A model generated the notes under the pieces. The model did not search any database. It saw nothing but the letters and a program-made list of their open reading frames with translations, and was not told the DNA's origin. A stretch of DNA of 64,000 bases from Chaetoceros tenuissimus (lineage: Eukaryota; Bacillariophyta; Thalassiosirophyceae; Chaetocerotales; Chaetocerotaceae): the NCBI GenBank assembly GCA_021927905.1, contig BLLK01000051.1, forward strand, positions 1,644,046 through 1,708,045, given 5' to 3'. The translations under genes and the position numbers were made by a program. How positions within the stretch are numbered: the first letter of the stretch is position 1; each line of letters opens with the position of its first letter. Of this stretch, positions 10,647 to 20,760 are shown piece after piece.

Positions 10647-11747
10647 CTATTCCTGGGATCCAAAAGATCCAAAAGATCCTCCTACTTTCTTTGCATCAGC
10701 ATAAAAATTCCATCCCCACCATGTGGGACCAGGAATTTCATCATAAAGAACATGGTATTCATTCAAGCGATCATACATTGTCGCTTCCGGGAACCCACCC
10801 ATAAGACGTGAATATGTATCATAGTCATATCTCGGAGCAGGCTTCAAACCAATTTTGAAATCAGGAGGAGGAATATTATCATAGTTCCACACAAAACTAT
10901 CATTGGATAAATCGCAGGGCTTGACACTTGGATGAGAATGTACCCAATGCTCAGCAGCATATCGCCCTAACCCTAACCCAGCCAGATTAGGGTCAGCTAA
11001 CCCTTGATACAATTTGTTCATTCTCTCCTCAAACTCGTATGGATCGTACAATTTCTGAATGTAATCACACTTGGCTGTCCACATGTTACCAGAAGTATGT
11101 GGATGAGGATAAGGAGACATACGAGAGCTACAGACATTGCACGTATCAGGCATACTCGCACATTCTTGAGACAAAGCACCTCTGGTCAAGAATTTACGTA
11201 ATGCATCGTTTTCAGCTGACGGATGGAATGAACCCTTGTTGTGAATATAAGTGACCATATCTTCAGGATTTTCTTTACAGTGATTGTACAAGAGTTCAAG
11301 TGTCCCCTTTTCATTTCCTTCTTCATCATGGCGAAGAGTCTCAGCATTATCAATATCAATCTTGGTTCCAATGTAACGAACCAAGACTTTGTGAAATGGC
11401 AAAATTAGTTTCATTTGTTCCTCAACGATACTTTTAGATGCTTCAATGTGATCCTGACTTGAGTCACTTGTATAGACATTGTAGAATACCTTGACTGCAG
11501 GGACATCTTCAAAGCATTGACTACATCCGTTGCAATGTTTGAAAGTGCATTTCATATCCCATGGATCGGAATGAGGATGACACCAGCCATCGCAAGATTT
11601 AGGAGAGCTTGTTCCTTCCTCTTTGTCGTTATCTTTAGAAGAAAGAAATCTCGAGAGTTTAGAATCTTCATTGTAAATGTATCCTACACATAACATTAGA
11701 AATGCAACGATGACAATCTTTGCTGTTTTCTTTTTAGTAACAGTCAT
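10647..11747 (-). CDS. Type II membrane protein, putative glycosyltransferase-like domain (copy 1)
   Basis: A short basic cytosolic tail (MTVTKKKTAK) is followed by a membrane anchor at residues 10-24 and an RXL motif (SRFLSS, 33-35). A six-cysteine module (52-78, CDGWCHPHSDPWDMKC then C, C, C) leads into a lumenal domain from about residue 83. That domain contains VTYIHNKGSFHPS (about 166-176), CNVCSSRMSPYPHPHTSGN, YAAEHWVHSHPS and a Trp-rich end. The YxHxKGS block recalls a segment seen in some glycosyltransferase-like proteins, but the assignment is weak and I would otherwise call it a conserved stramenopile domain. Type II topology fits a Golgi enzyme. Part of the domain (GLGLGRY) is encoded by telomere-like repeats at 10965-11003. 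A paralogous copy at 25688-26795 is frameshifted. Confidence 0.65.
   Translation of the reverse strand: MTVTKKKTAKIVIVAFLMLCVGYIYNEDSKLSRFLSSKDNDKEEGTSSPKSCDGWCHPHSDPWDMKCTFKHCNGCSQCFEDVPAVKVFYNVYTSDSSQDHIEASKSIVEEQMKLILPFHKVLVRYIGTKIDIDNAETLRHDEEGNEKGTLELLYNHCKENPEDMVTYIHNKGSFHPSAENDALRKFLTRGALSQECASMPDTCNVCSSRMSPYPHPHTSGNMWTAKCDYIQKLYDPYEFEERMNKLYQGLADPNLAGLGLGRYAAEHWVHSHPSVKPCDLSNDSFVWNYDNIPPPDFKIGLKPAPRYDYDTYSRLMGGFPEATMYDRLNEYHVLYDEIPGPTWWGWNFYADAKKVGGSFGSFGSQE
10965..11003. repeat. Telomere-like repeats inside a coding region
   Basis: CCCTAACCCTAACCC (10965-10979) is followed by TTAGGG at 10987-10992 and CTAACCC at 10997-11003. The paralogue at about 26 kb has unrelated codons of the same length here, so the repeat replaced or overwrote sequence without changing the reading frame. 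Confidence 0.8.
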
Positions 11748-11970
11748 GATGTTCTTTTAGTCTTTTACTTTTGGTTGCTATGTACGTAAGAGTGAATAGT
11801 AAAAATTATGAGGACTTGTAGATTATATATAATAATGAATAGAGCATTACAAAAAGCAGGAGACTTGTGTGTTAATTTGTTCACGAAAGTAGATTATTCC
11901 GTATTTTGTTTCAGAGTGAAAATGTCGCAAGTCATTGAGGTCATCTTCGGCATATTACTCCGAATACAAA
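11748..11970 (-). promoter_or_regulatory. Shared upstream cassette, copy a (drives GT-like copy 1)
   Basis: Read on the minus strand this contains the blocks found ahead of the other cassette genes: GACTTGCGACATTTTCACTC, a block with ACTTTCGTGAAC, AAGTCTCCTGCTTTTTGTAA, ACAAGTCCTCATAA, and TACGTACATAGCAACC just before the ATG. The palindrome TTCGTGAA at 11880-11887 fits the head-to-head heat-shock-element core nTTCnnGAAn. Six copies occur in 10-29 kb, so the cassette genes are probably co-regulated. Confidence 0.7.
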
Positions 11971-12224
11971 AAGGTCATACAACAACACAACTGAAATTGG
12001 AAAAGGGATTGTAAAGTTTATGAAAAGAAGCTAGATAGATTGCATGAATTAGGAGGAATAATTACTTACATAAATCACTGTTGAATAAACAAATACCTAA
12101 AGAGAAGAAGCGTTTTCATCTATGTAAACATGTAAAATCATTTCTTCTTCACTAGCTATTCATTAAATTCACCTTCTTAAAATGTAATTATATAGTTTTG
12201 TGTGTAATGCCAAGATATTCTTCA

Positions 12225-12245
12225 AACGTCAAAAAAATTGACGTT
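12225..12245 (-). terminator. Hairpin just after the sulfotransferase stop
   Basis: AACGTCAA and TTGACGTT form a perfect 8-bp stem with a five-base A/T loop seven bases beyond the stop. The second sulfotransferase copy has the same stem with one mismatch. Its position suggests a role in 3' end formation or mRNA stability, but this is only inferred. Confidence 0.35.
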
Positions 12246-12251
12246 CATCAT

Positions 12252-13334
12252 TTATTCCACAGCTATGTTAGTTTTCACCTTTTCTTGGAGATTAGGCCAG
12301 ACATAATCAGCATTGTATGCAACACCAGATTCAAGGTCACAGTGAATTCTCATTGCTTTCAAATACATGTCCATTTCTAATTGTTTCCAATATGCGTCAG
12401 TTTGCCAAGAAGGATATTCATAAATGTCACAATCATTGTAAACTTCAATCACTTGCTTTTTGGGGAGAGATTCTTCTTGAAGCTTACGCACTGCCTGATT
12501 GTGTTGCAAAGTTGGATCAATAAAACTGTCAACAGTTTCGACTGAGAGTTGACCCGGAGGAGGAGGCACATTGCACTTTGAAGTAAGTTCATTGGAGATC
12601 CGAAGTACTTCATTGAAAGGATCTTGCAATATAGCATTATTTGAAGTAGTGACTCTACACATGTGAGCAGAATTTTGAATAGCAGCCTTGTTGTATACAA
12701 TCCATAGACGCAGACCATGAATCAAAGGTAATCTATCTCTAATGTTCAACGACTTTGCAACGCTTAGAGGATTGCGATAAGTGAAGACTACGGCTGGCTT
12801 GGAGTTGAGAAAAGGTAGCCATGATTGAAAAGTAATACAGAGCCTTGGGTCTTTGAGAAGCCATGGCGAACTTTTAGCATCATTCAATTGTTCTGTAACA
12901 TTTCTCAAATTCTTAATGTCAATTTCACCATTCAGAGCACTTCGAATAGCAATTTCATGATTAAATGAGTCAATGTTTGGATGATTCCAGGCATCTCTAA
13001 GTTGCAGCTGATCATACAAGAAAACTTGATTCTGGTTGACCGCAGGCGACAGTTCGAAGAATCCCTTTTCATTATCAGACGCCGGTTCGAGCAAGGGTCC
13101 ACCAGTCTTGTATCCAAAGCCCTCGACTAAAAGGCCTGAAATCATTGATGTTCCTGAACGATGCATTCCAAGCACCACAAAGCCGCTCGTTGGTTTCAAT
13201 TCTGAATCATGAATCTCAATGTTTGCTAGGCTTCTCTGACGAAATGTGTCTCCTTTGAATTCAAAAGAGAAATAAGCAGCACAGCAAAGTGTGACACATA
13301 AAAGAGTCTTTTTGAGCACGACAATAGGCCTCAT
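12252..13334 (-). CDS. Golgi-type sulfotransferase (copy 1)
   Basis: This 360-aa type II membrane protein has a short tail (MRPIVVLKK), an anchor at about 10-25 (LLCVTLCCAAYFSFEF) and an RXL motif (RSLANIE, 34-36). The catalytic domain starts at about residue 50. The 5'-phosphosulfate-binding loop GMHRSGTSM is at 56-64, KDPRL at 161-165, and the 3'-phosphate-binding segment YRNPLSVAKSL at 186-196 with the expected Arg and Ser. Sulfotransferases of this class move sulfate from PAPS to carbohydrate or tyrosine acceptors in the Golgi; the acceptor here is unknown. It lies in the middle of the inverted 2.17-kb block, flanked on both sides by shared cassettes that point away from it. A nearly identical copy is at 27186-28268. 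Confidence 0.85.
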   Translation of the reverse strand: MRPIVVLKKTLLCVTLCCAAYFSFEFKGDTFRQRSLANIEIHDSELKPTSGFVVLGMHRSGTSMISGLLVEGFGYKTGGPLLEPASDNEKGFFELSPAVNQNQVFLYDQLQLRDAWNHPNIDSFNHEIAIRSALNGEIDIKNLRNVTEQLNDAKSSPWLLKDPRLCITFQSWLPFLNSKPAVVFTYRNPLSVAKSLNIRDRLPLIHGLRLWIVYNKAAIQNSAHMCRVTTSNNAILQDPFNEVLRISNELTSKCNVPPPPGQLSVETVDSFIDPTLQHNQAVRKLQEESLPKKQVIEVYNDCDIYEYPSWQTDAYWKQLEMDMYLKAMRIHCDLESGVAYNADYVWPNLQEKVKTNIAVE

Positions 13335-13520
13335 GAAGCTTTCTGATATTTTTTTTTGAAACTGGAAATTGGAATTATATATGTTTGTTTTTGTGTCGAT
13401 CTGAAAAGTCTAGCTATCTCATAAAACTTGGTGATCCCTTTTTCCAATCGCTATTCGGAGTAAATCGAAACAAAAGTTTTTGTACGCTAATGACTCATGT
13501 GCGTACTTGTCTTGTAGGAA

Positions 13521-13724
13521 TTCAATTCTCGGAGTAATATATAAATGACCTGCGACATTTTCACTCTAAATGACTACGGAATAATCTACTTTCGTGAAAT
13601 TAACACAAGTCTCCTGCTTTTTGCAATGGTCTGCCTATTCATTACATATTCTACAAGTCCTCATAATTTTTACTATTCACTCTTACGTACATAGCAACCA
13701 AAAGTAAAAGACTAAAAGAACATC
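13521..13724 (+). promoter_or_regulatory. Shared upstream cassette, copy b
   Basis: This contains CTCGGAGTAATAT, TGCGACATTTTCACTCT, the TTCGTGAA palindrome at 13591-13598, AAGTCTCCTGCTTTTTGCAA, ACAAGTCCTCATAA and CTTACGTACATAGCAACC, ending at the ATG of the DUF3431-like gene. It matches copy e (26796-26995, reverse strand) more closely than the other cassettes. Confidence 0.7.
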
Positions 13725-15059
13725 ATGACTGTTACTAAAAAGAAAGCAGCAAAGATTCTTGTCGTTGCATTTCTAATGTTGTGTGTAGGATACATTTACA
13801 ACGAAGATTCTAAACTCTCGAGATTTCTTTCCTCTGAAGATAACGACCAAGAAGAAGGAACAAGCTCTCCTAAATCTTGCGATGGCTGGTGTCATCCTCA
13901 TTCCGATCCCTGGGATATGAAATGCACTTTCAAACATTGCAACGGATGTAGTCAGTGTCTTGATCAAGAAGACCAGAAGGTTCTTGAAGAAGAGGACCAA
14001 GAAGAGGAAGAAGGAGAGAAAAAGGAAAAGGAGGGCACCATTGAGCAAGCACAAGGAGAAGACAAAGAAGCAGAAGAAGCATTCTCTAACGACCCGGTAT
14101 ACTTGGAAAAGCTTTGGTTTGGTGAGAACGTTCGTGTAGAGGACATTCCTCAGGAAAAGCCAAACAAGGTTGACCTAGTGATTACATACTGCCATGCAGA
14201 AGATTTTGAAGAGTTTATTGAATATTTTGAAAAGATGTTGCCAGAGCACATTACAGTTATTCATTTGAAAGTCATGTCCAAATGCAACAAAGAGAATATT
14301 CTTGTGGAACATTTGAAAGAGAAGCTGATTGGTCTGTCAAGATGGCAATTCTCCATTTATCCCTTGGTCAACAAGGGTGGATGTGATCTTGGCGTAGCTC
14401 ACTATATTGTCGACTTTTTAAGAGAGCATCCAGTCATGAATACTGATGATAGCAACAAGGTTGTCATGTTTCTCAAGGATGGGCCTCGATCACCTCAAAA
14501 CTTTCATGTTGGAGGTGCCCATTATCGATCTTTGGAGAATATGTTTGAAATTTCATCACAAGGTCGCTTTGTTTGTGGTGCACAAATGAATAATTCTTTC
14601 TCTGCTTTTAGTAATGTGGAAGTACTCAAAACTTTCATGATGACTGGATATACACGATTGAACTCTGCTGAAAAGAGTGCATCTGGTATTGAGTTTACAC
14701 ATGGGTACGAGAATCTTGGTGATTTTGTGGACAAGGATTTGAATTGGTCTTGGCCTGAGTCATCCCTTGTGGAGGTATGCTACGGAGGAACATTTGCTTT
14801 CCATGCCTCGAACTTGTACAACAATGAGAATCTGCTTGAGGACCTTACAAAGGTCATTCGTATTTTGGAGGAAGGAGGTGATCTTTCAGCAGTTGAGCAC
14901 TTTATGGAGAGATTATGGGCAGCCTTGATTTCAAAGCCTTTGAATGAAAAAGAAGTGAAAGCTATTTCAAGCATGCCTGGTAAAAGTGTGATGCAGCATA
15001 TACATACTCCTGGGATATTAATTGCACCTGTGAGTCGTTCATACAGAAAGCATGTTTAA
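13725..15059 (+). CDS. Type II membrane protein with DUF3431-like lumenal domain (copy 1)
   Basis: This has the same N-terminal cassette as the GT-like gene: basic tail, anchor at about 10-24 (ILVVAFLMLCVGYIY), RXL motif (SRFLSS) and six-cysteine module ending near residue 78. A highly charged Glu/Lys/Gln stem follows at about 80-125, then a domain from about 143 (VDLVITYCHAEDFEEFIEYF). It continues with SRWQFSIYPLVNKGGCDLGV and VVMFLKDGPRSPQN. The order (start strand with Asp, then NxG-type turn, then strand with FLK/FLQ) resembles DUF3431, a family thought to be glycosyltransferase-like; the match is weak and by eye. The last block is VMQHIHTPGILIAPVSRSY. The N-terminal 78 residues match those of the GT-like copy 2 better than those of its own paralogue at 24166. 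Confidence 0.65.
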   Translation: MTVTKKKAAKILVVAFLMLCVGYIYNEDSKLSRFLSSEDNDQEEGTSSPKSCDGWCHPHSDPWDMKCTFKHCNGCSQCLDQEDQKVLEEEDQEEEEGEKKEKEGTIEQAQGEDKEAEEAFSNDPVYLEKLWFGENVRVEDIPQEKPNKVDLVITYCHAEDFEEFIEYFEKMLPEHITVIHLKVMSKCNKENILVEHLKEKLIGLSRWQFSIYPLVNKGGCDLGVAHYIVDFLREHPVMNTDDSNKVVMFLKDGPRSPQNFHVGGAHYRSLENMFEISSQGRFVCGAQMNNSFSAFSNVEVLKTFMMTGYTRLNSAEKSASGIEFTHGYENLGDFVDKDLNWSWPESSLVEVCYGGTFAFHASNLYNNENLLEDLTKVIRILEEGGDLSAVEHFMERLWAALISKPLNEKEVKAISSMPGKSVMQHIHTPGILIAPVSRSYRKHV

Positions 15060-15315
15060 AATCCATCATTAGTAGGGAATTAGAAATATGCTTTTAAAGT
15101 AGAAATTCATAACATGAAATACATAACTGTGAGTTGTCTATGTAAATTTCCTAGACAGCAATTTTATAGTGGCATATGTCTTGTACTCTTAGACGATTAT
15201 GAAGTAGTAATGATTTGGCTGCTTAGTGATACGTACTACTCGTAGTTGTGATAAGCGCTACTTGTATCCCAAATGAATATACAATCATATGATGTTACAC
15301 ATCACTGCTATGTAT

Positions 15316-16338
15316 TTACATTTTACTATTCATCCATTTCCGATAAAACAATTTCAAGTCATTCTCCGATACATCATCTTTTAATTGATAAATTCTAAGA
15401 CATCCAGTATCTTCGACGACTTGAGCAATTTCTTCTACAACATGATATGCCTTTCTGTAATTATCATGCGTGGCAACTCTCACATTGTGTATGTCATCTT
15501 TTCTATATTTGAGTGCGTGTAGGAAAGATAAACATGCACTAGGTACTCTGTATCTCCCATCCACCATGTATATATCGTATGCTTCTTGCGATTGAAGTAA
15601 TGTCGATATTTGATAATTGTACTTTATCTTTGCCAAATCGGGATGTATCGGGTTTCCCCATCCTCTCGTCGCTCCAATGTCAGCAAAGTGAAAATTAAAG
15701 TGTGTTACATTCATGTTTTCAACGTTGGATCTTGCTTGTGCAACCCATGTCGCATCACTATCAACTCCCGTATATCGAGGTACGCCGACATGTGCTGCAA
15801 TATATGTTGATTCTCCTAAGCCGAATTCAAACACAGATGAAGCGTTGTAGTAATATTCTCCAAGCAGTAAACGATCTGCATCGACGAGTCCTCCATCTCG
15901 TCTTGTCCAATTTCCTTTATTAGGATCAAGTGTATCATTGTTGAACTTTCGTTTTATGATATCTTGAGGCTGTACATTTGACGACTCATAAATTTCTCTT
16001 GCAATTTCATCAAAGGAAGACATGCTTATGGAAGTATCGTTGTTTGAAGAAGAGACTGGTATATCTTGTTCTCCTGAGATTTCATCGTTTGCATCTTTAT
16101 TTCCAAGTGTTGACTCTAGTTGCTGTATTCGTTCCGATAACTCAGCTTCAAGTTTCTTCTGGTCTTCTAAAAGTTCTTTATTTTCAGTCATACTATCAGT
16201 ATCTTTACTTGTATTTGAACAAGCAATAGTAGTTGCTGCTTCTCTTACAAGATATCTAGAAATCTTGTTTTGATTCAAGGCAAAAGATGCAAATAAAACA
16301 AAGCAAATGACGACACATGTGAAAATCTTTTCGGACAT
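15316..16338 (-). CDS. Type II membrane protein with methyltransferase-like domain
   Basis: An N-terminal anchor at about 5-21 (IFTCVVICFVLFASFAL) is followed by an RXL motif (SRYLVRE, 28-30) and a Glu/Lys/Leu-rich coiled-coil stem at about 50-80. The C-terminal domain has SSVFEFGLGESTYIA (168-180), matching motif I (ExGxG) of class I SAM-dependent methyltransferases. It continues with VDSDATWVAQAR, where the acidic residue would bind the SAM ribose, and YDIYMVDGRYR, matching motif post-II. The acceptor is unknown. It lacks the six-cysteine module and the shared upstream cassette, so its link to the cluster rests on position, topology and the RXL motif. It shares a 398-bp divergent spacer with the helicase gene. 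Confidence 0.65.
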   Translation of the reverse strand: MSEKIFTCVVICFVLFASFALNQNKISRYLVREAATTIACSNTSKDTDSMTENKELLEDQKKLEAELSERIQQLESTLGNKDANDEISGEQDIPVSSSNNDTSISMSSFDEIAREIYESSNVQPQDIIKRKFNNDTLDPNKGNWTRRDGGLVDADRLLLGEYYYNASSVFEFGLGESTYIAAHVGVPRYTGVDSDATWVAQARSNVENMNVTHFNFHFADIGATRGWGNPIHPDLAKIKYNYQISTLLQSQEAYDIYMVDGRYRVPSACLSFLHALKYRKDDIHNVRVATHDNYRKAYHVVEEIAQVVEDTGCLRIYQLKDDVSENDLKLFYRKWMNSKM

Positions 16339-16736
16339 TTTTCTTACTGTATCAATAAAGACCTATGGATGTTTATCGACGTTGTAGTATTAATGGAAGA
16401 CCGTTGATATGCAATGGGATTGGCTGATTTATCTGTATACATGAACTGTATGAGTTCGAAATGAGAAAAGCTTGTACTTACAGTACTACGTAAAGACATG
16501 AAAAGAACTCGCTGAAAACTAATTTAGGTCAATGACTCTTTGTCGCGACACTCTATTTTCTATAAAGATGGAAAAGGAAAGAGGAGAGACAGTGCATGAC
16601 TCAGAACCATTCAAACTCATTTCGATGCAACACACAACACATTTCATGTCCATTTGTTCTTTCAATTCTATTCAATTTATTGTAATTGACTTCATCTCTG
16701 TATCGGGCATCAACTACATTCACTATAGTATCAACA
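16339..16736. other. Divergent spacer, probable bidirectional promoter
   Basis: This 398-bp spacer lies between the minus-strand methyltransferase and the plus-strand helicase. It is AT-rich with no gene. No cassette motif is present. I chose the ATG at 16737 for the helicase, so the upstream in-frame ATG at 16686 falls in this spacer. Confidence 0.45.
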
Positions 16737-18356
16737 ATGGCAAAGAAAAAGAGATCTGAAAGCTCCGATGAGTCTTCTACCAAAAAGGCAAAAGTTGACT
16801 CATCAACTTCCTCTTCTTCGTCAACTGAAAAAAAGAATTTCTATTCCGATGATTCTGCAACCTTTTCAACTCTTCCCTTGTCTGATAAAACCAAGACTGC
16901 CCTCGAAGCACTCAACTTTACTCGCATGACTCAGATTCAGTCAAAGTCCATTCCTGCTCTACTAGCTGGTAAAGATTTAATTGGAGCCGCCAAAACTGGG
17001 TCCGGTAAAACTCTTGCATTTCTCATTCCAGTCATTGAATTGCTTCACAAATCTCAATTCTCAACCAGAAATGGAACAGGAGCCATCATCATCTCTCCTA
17101 CACGTGAACTCGCTATGCAAATTTATGGAGTGGCAAAGGATGTTTATTCTAATGGTAAACATTCACAAACCTATGGACTCATTATGGGAGGTGCCAACCG
17201 ACGTACCGAAGCTGAACGTCTTGCTAAAGGAGTCAACCTCATCATTGCTACTCCTGGTCGTCTACTTGATCACCTACAAAACACCAAAGGATTTGTATTC
17301 AGAAATTTATTAGCCTTTGTCATGGATGAAGCCGATCGCATCCTCGAACAGGGATTTGAAGACGATCTACGACAAATCCTAAAAATATTGCCTAAAGAAC
17401 GACAAACCATGTTGTTTTCTGCGACACAAACCAAAAAAGTGGAAGATATCGCACGGGTCAGTATCAATCCCAAAAATGCAACCTATGTCGAAGTGGCATC
17501 GGAAGATACATTGTCAACAGCTTCTGGACTGGAACAGGGTTATGTGACTGTACCTTCTGACAAACGCTTTTTGCTCCTATTCACGTTTCTCAAAAAGAAC
17601 AAGAACAAAAAAGTCATGGTGTTTTTCTCATCGTGTAATTCTGTTTCCTTCCATTCGGAACTTTTGAACTATATTGATATCCCCGTCATGGATATACATG
17701 GAAGACAAAAACAACAAAAACGTACCACCACCTTTTTCCAATTTTGTAAACAAAAGTCTGGAACTCTATTGTGTACCGATGTTGCTGCGAGAGGGTTGGA
17801 TATCCCAGATGTAGATTGGATTATTCAATTTGATCCACCAGATGATCCAAAAGAATATATTCATCGTGTGGGAAGAACTGCAAGAGGAGCTACTGGGAAA
17901 GGAAGAGCTTTGCTATTCTTGACTCCAGAAGAAACTGGTTTCTTGAGGTATTTGAAAGCTGCAAAGGTTTCTTTGAATGAATATGAATTTCCTACGAATA
18001 AAGTGGCTAATGTACAGTCTCAACTTCAGAGATTGATTGAAAAGAATTATTACTTGAATAAAGCTGCGAGGGATGCTTATAGATCTTATCTATTGGCATA
18101 TGCTTCTCATTCACATCGGGACATTTTCAATGTTGGAAACTTGGATTTGCAAGCGGTTGGGCTTGCGTTTGGATTTACGGTTCCTCCAAGAGTGGATCTA
18201 CCTAGTATCTCTACCAAAAAGGACGGAAAGAGACACAATGGACAGAAGTTGAAGGGAAATAAAAAGAGTAAAGGATTGAGTAGTGGACATGCTTTTTCAG
18301 CATCGAATCCATATGGTAAGAGAGAAAAGGGAGACAAGAGGCAGTTTTCTCATTAG
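16737..18356 (+). CDS. HAS1: DEAD-box RNA helicase, HAS1/DDX18 type
   Basis: This 539-aa protein is a nucleolar ATP-dependent RNA helicase of the kind needed for 60S ribosome assembly. Motifs in order are the Q-motif region ([16 protein letters not shown]), Walker [10 protein letters not shown] (85-92), [21 protein letters not shown] (VMDEADRI), SAT (LFSATQTKK), [18 protein letters not shown] and HRVGRTARG. The C-terminal region with [19 protein letters not shown] is typical of HAS1/DDX18, and a Lys-rich tail follows. I start at 16737 because that ATG sits in CAACAATGG and gives the usual Lys-rich N-terminus; the in-frame ATG at 16686 would add 17 unusual residues. It is a housekeeping gene lying inside the glycan-type cluster. 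Confidence 0.92.
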   Translation: MAKKKRSESSDESSTKKAKVDSSTSSSSSTEKKNFYSDDSATFSTLPLSDKTKTALEALNFTRMTQIQSKSIPALLAGKDLIGAAKTGSGKTLAFLIPVIELLHKSQFSTRNGTGAIIISPTRELAMQIYGVAKDVYSNGKHSQTYGLIMGGANRRTEAERLAKGVNLIIATPGRLLDHLQNTKGFVFRNLLAFVMDEADRILEQGFEDDLRQILKILPKERQTMLFSATQTKKVEDIARVSINPKNATYVEVASEDTLSTASGLEQGYVTVPSDKRFLLLFTFLKKNKNKKVMVFFSSCNSVSFHSELLNYIDIPVMDIHGRQKQQKRTTTFFQFCKQKSGTLLCTDVAARGLDIPDVDWIIQFDPPDDPKEYIHRVGRTARGATGKGRALLFLTPEETGFLRYLKAAKVSLNEYEFPTNKVANVQSQLQRLIEKNYYLNKAARDAYRSYLLAYASHSHRDIFNVGNLDLQAVGLAFGFTVPPRVDLPSISTKKDGKRHNGQKLKGNKKSKGLSSGHAFSASNPYGKREKGDKRQFSH

Positions 18357-18784
18357 AGAATTTTGTGAATAGAATTCATTGGTTGGAATTGACACAGTTT
18401 AAATGGAAATAGTAAGAAATGTTGCTTAAAAACACAGGAAGTATGATCAACTTAGTATATTCGACCAGACAAGATCTTCGAAAGTAAAATTTGTTACAGT
18501 GTAGATTTATGAGTGCACCAAATTCTTTTTCTACTTTTTGCTCTTCCTCTTTCTTCTGTCGCTCACACCTCTCCGCAGGAAAAAGATAAAACAAGAGAGA
18601 AAATAAATGCTTTTACCTTTATTTATAATTCATATTCATGTTCTTATCGTTAGGGTTGTTGTTGTTGTTGATGATGCAATAGATAAGCGTATCTAAATAT
18701 ATGTTTTGTAAATTATGTGAATACATTTTACATTGTAAAGCTTATCATTTAAAAACAGCCATCATATGTTTGGTTTAGCCAATT
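18357..18784. other. Intergenic between convergent genes
   Basis: This holds the 3' ends of the helicase and the minus-strand SGNH pseudogene. A GTT/GAT trinucleotide run occurs near 18655-18680 next to one TTAGGG. No gene is supported. Confidence 0.45.
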
Positions 18785-20292
18785 CTAATCCACAGTAATC
18801 TTTGTTACTTCAGTCAAGAGATGTCTGACTTTTGTTGTTGTAGCATCAGCACACAATACTTTAGCAATTTCAAGACGTGCAAAATCTGATTCTTTTTGCA
18901 AAAGAGTGATTTTCACTGGTGGCTTCCAAGTAGGTGGAGAAAATTGTAAAAGTCGAAATGCGTTTTTGCCTAATCCAACCCATTTGTATGTGGAATCATG
19001 GAAAGGTTCCACATTCTCTGATCCCTCTACCATGCTCTGAACTGAATAGGATACAGTTTCATTTGTCCATGTATGTGCCACCCATGCAATCTTTACATGT
19101 TGATACTATCCTTGACAACCTAGTACAACACTTGATGAAACATCATTGGAATTGAGAGTCACTTTATCCTCTCAACCTGAGAAAGGAGAACTCATTTCAA
19201 ATCCATGATTCTCCAAGACTAAAGCTGGCAATTTTCTCTCTTCAATTTGATCGGCTTTGCCCCACTCACCAAAGCATACAGATGATTGCTCTTGTTCTTG
19301 CCGTAGTATTACAGAGTTCTCATGCAAAAAACTTTCTTCCATAATCATTTTTGGTAAAACAACATTTTTCAAATGATGGACAATCTGTTCAGCTATGTAT
19401 TGATGATATGGTGGCTGTCCATGCTGCATTGCTCTTGGATGAGGGGTGCCACATGAAGAATGTAAAGTTGCCATGACCTTTGTTCCAGTTCTATCTGCAA
19501 TAGCTTGCTGAGCCGTTTCTGAAGTACATTCCTTTAAGCATAACACTGCTTAGGAATATATGCTCCTGAAAAGGGATTTGGACTAGTATAATTATAGAAT
19601 GAAGGGACAAGACATGGCCATACATTCTTATCCTGCTCTGGGAGATTAATTACACTAAATTTGCTCTTGTCCTGAAGACGCTCATATGCAGCAATAGTTG
19701 CACTCTTTGTTGATGGGGAAGTAAGCCAGGACCATAAATCAAGAATGATAACATGTTTGGCACGTTGAGCGAGAAGTTCATACCATGCGTCAAGGTTTAA
19801 AGGGCTAAACTCATTGATTCTATACTCGGAAATGATGATGTCTGCAGGATCAATGCCACACAATAGATGCTGTGACACACCAGCAGCAGGAATTGCCAAA
19901 TTGGAAGTCTCAACTCCAAGAGCTTTTCCAACGAGAGCACTGAATCGCTTATTTTTATGATCAAGAAAATCGTATCCAGCTGAGATACTTCCTCCATAAA
20001 AGTCAATTTTAAGAGGTGTACCATCTTCTTTTGTAGGTGTCATTAGGTCTTGTTGGTCTTGTTCAAAGCATTGATTACATCCGTTGCAATCCTTGAAAGT
20101 GCATTTCATATCCCAGGGATCAGAATGAGCAGGACACCATCCTTGGCATTCCTTGTTCTCTGCATCGTCTTCATTAGCCAAGTGACGGGCTACCGATTCG
20201 TCTTGCAAGTTTTGAAATACTAGGAAAAGTCCAAGGATCACGGCTAGAACTACCTTCGTAGTTTGTCTTCTTTGCTGAAGTTTTCTCAGCAT
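18785..20292 (-). pseudogene. SGNH hydrolase-like type II membrane protein (copy 1), broken
   Basis: The N-terminus has an anchor at about 13-27, an RXL motif (ARHLANE, 36-38) and the six-cysteine module (49-75). The catalytic part shows SGNH blocks: FYGGSISAG (98-106, nucleophile Ser), LAIPAAGVSQ, SEYRINE, and the C-terminal YHQYIAEQIVHH with the expected His. The family includes esterases and O-acetyl transfer enzymes acting on glycans or lipids. A C-terminal beta-rich extension follows. Three lesions are visible by comparison with the plus-strand copy: a frameshift near 19540 after IPKQCYA, an in-frame TGA at 19172-19174, and an in-frame TAG at 19106-19108. Its anchor differs from the shared cassette, but the Cys module is the same. 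It is head-to-head with copy 2. Confidence 0.8.
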
Positions 20293-20760
20293 CTTGAGAA
20301 TTTGAACGATCCGCTAAATATTTGCTATGATGATTTGTAGAATATGATTGTAATCCAGGTAATGAATAGAGATATATTTTGGCATACTCTCTTCTATAAT
20401 GTTGTATAAAACAACCACCTTTTCTCTTTTCCAAGTACGTACATAAGTCATTCAACTAGATGAGTATTTACAGAGTAATATCTCAATGACTTGCGACATT
20501 TTCACTCTTGAACCGGAATATCCTACTTTCGTGAACAAATTAACACATAATATTCCGATCTAACCACTCTTTTCGGAGTAATATTTTTTACTCTCGAATC
20601 AGAGCGTGAACCAAAAATCAATATTGTAGACCTGACCCCTAACTAGAACTGAATAAAAGCAATTGTACCTTCTTACTCTTTCAGATAGTTACAATTTGTT
20701 CATAAGAATTATGCAACTTTCAATTTCATCTCCACATAGCAAGCAATAATAATAATCATC
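20293..20760. promoter_or_regulatory. Divergent spacer with shared upstream cassette, copy c
   Basis: On the plus strand 20476-20560 carries GAGTAATATCTCAATGACTT, GCGACATTTTCACTC and the TTCGTGAA palindrome at 20528-20535, then AATTAACACA. The later blocks (CTCCTGC, ACAAGTCC) are lost and replaced by other sequence. It probably served the plus-strand SGNH copy. The left half, next to the minus-strand copy, lacks these blocks. Confidence 0.6.

Larger units (their letters stand above)
11799..13963. repeat. 2.17-kb block, orientation A (inverted relative to 26557-28729)
   Basis: This block runs from cassette copy a through the sulfotransferase to the N-terminal cassette of the DUF3431-like gene. 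Its reverse complement is at 26557-28729. The two sulfotransferase coding regions differ by one residue (Lys/Gln near residue 292), and the spacer upstream of them looks identical at every position I compared. Homology ends on the left at the TTTAC next to 11799 and on the right just after the Cys module codons near 13963. Confidence 0.85.

Noticed and set aside
16686-16736. Helicase start at 16686
   Set aside because: The ATG at 16737 has a better context and gives the normal Lys-rich start; the extra 17 residues look like leader.
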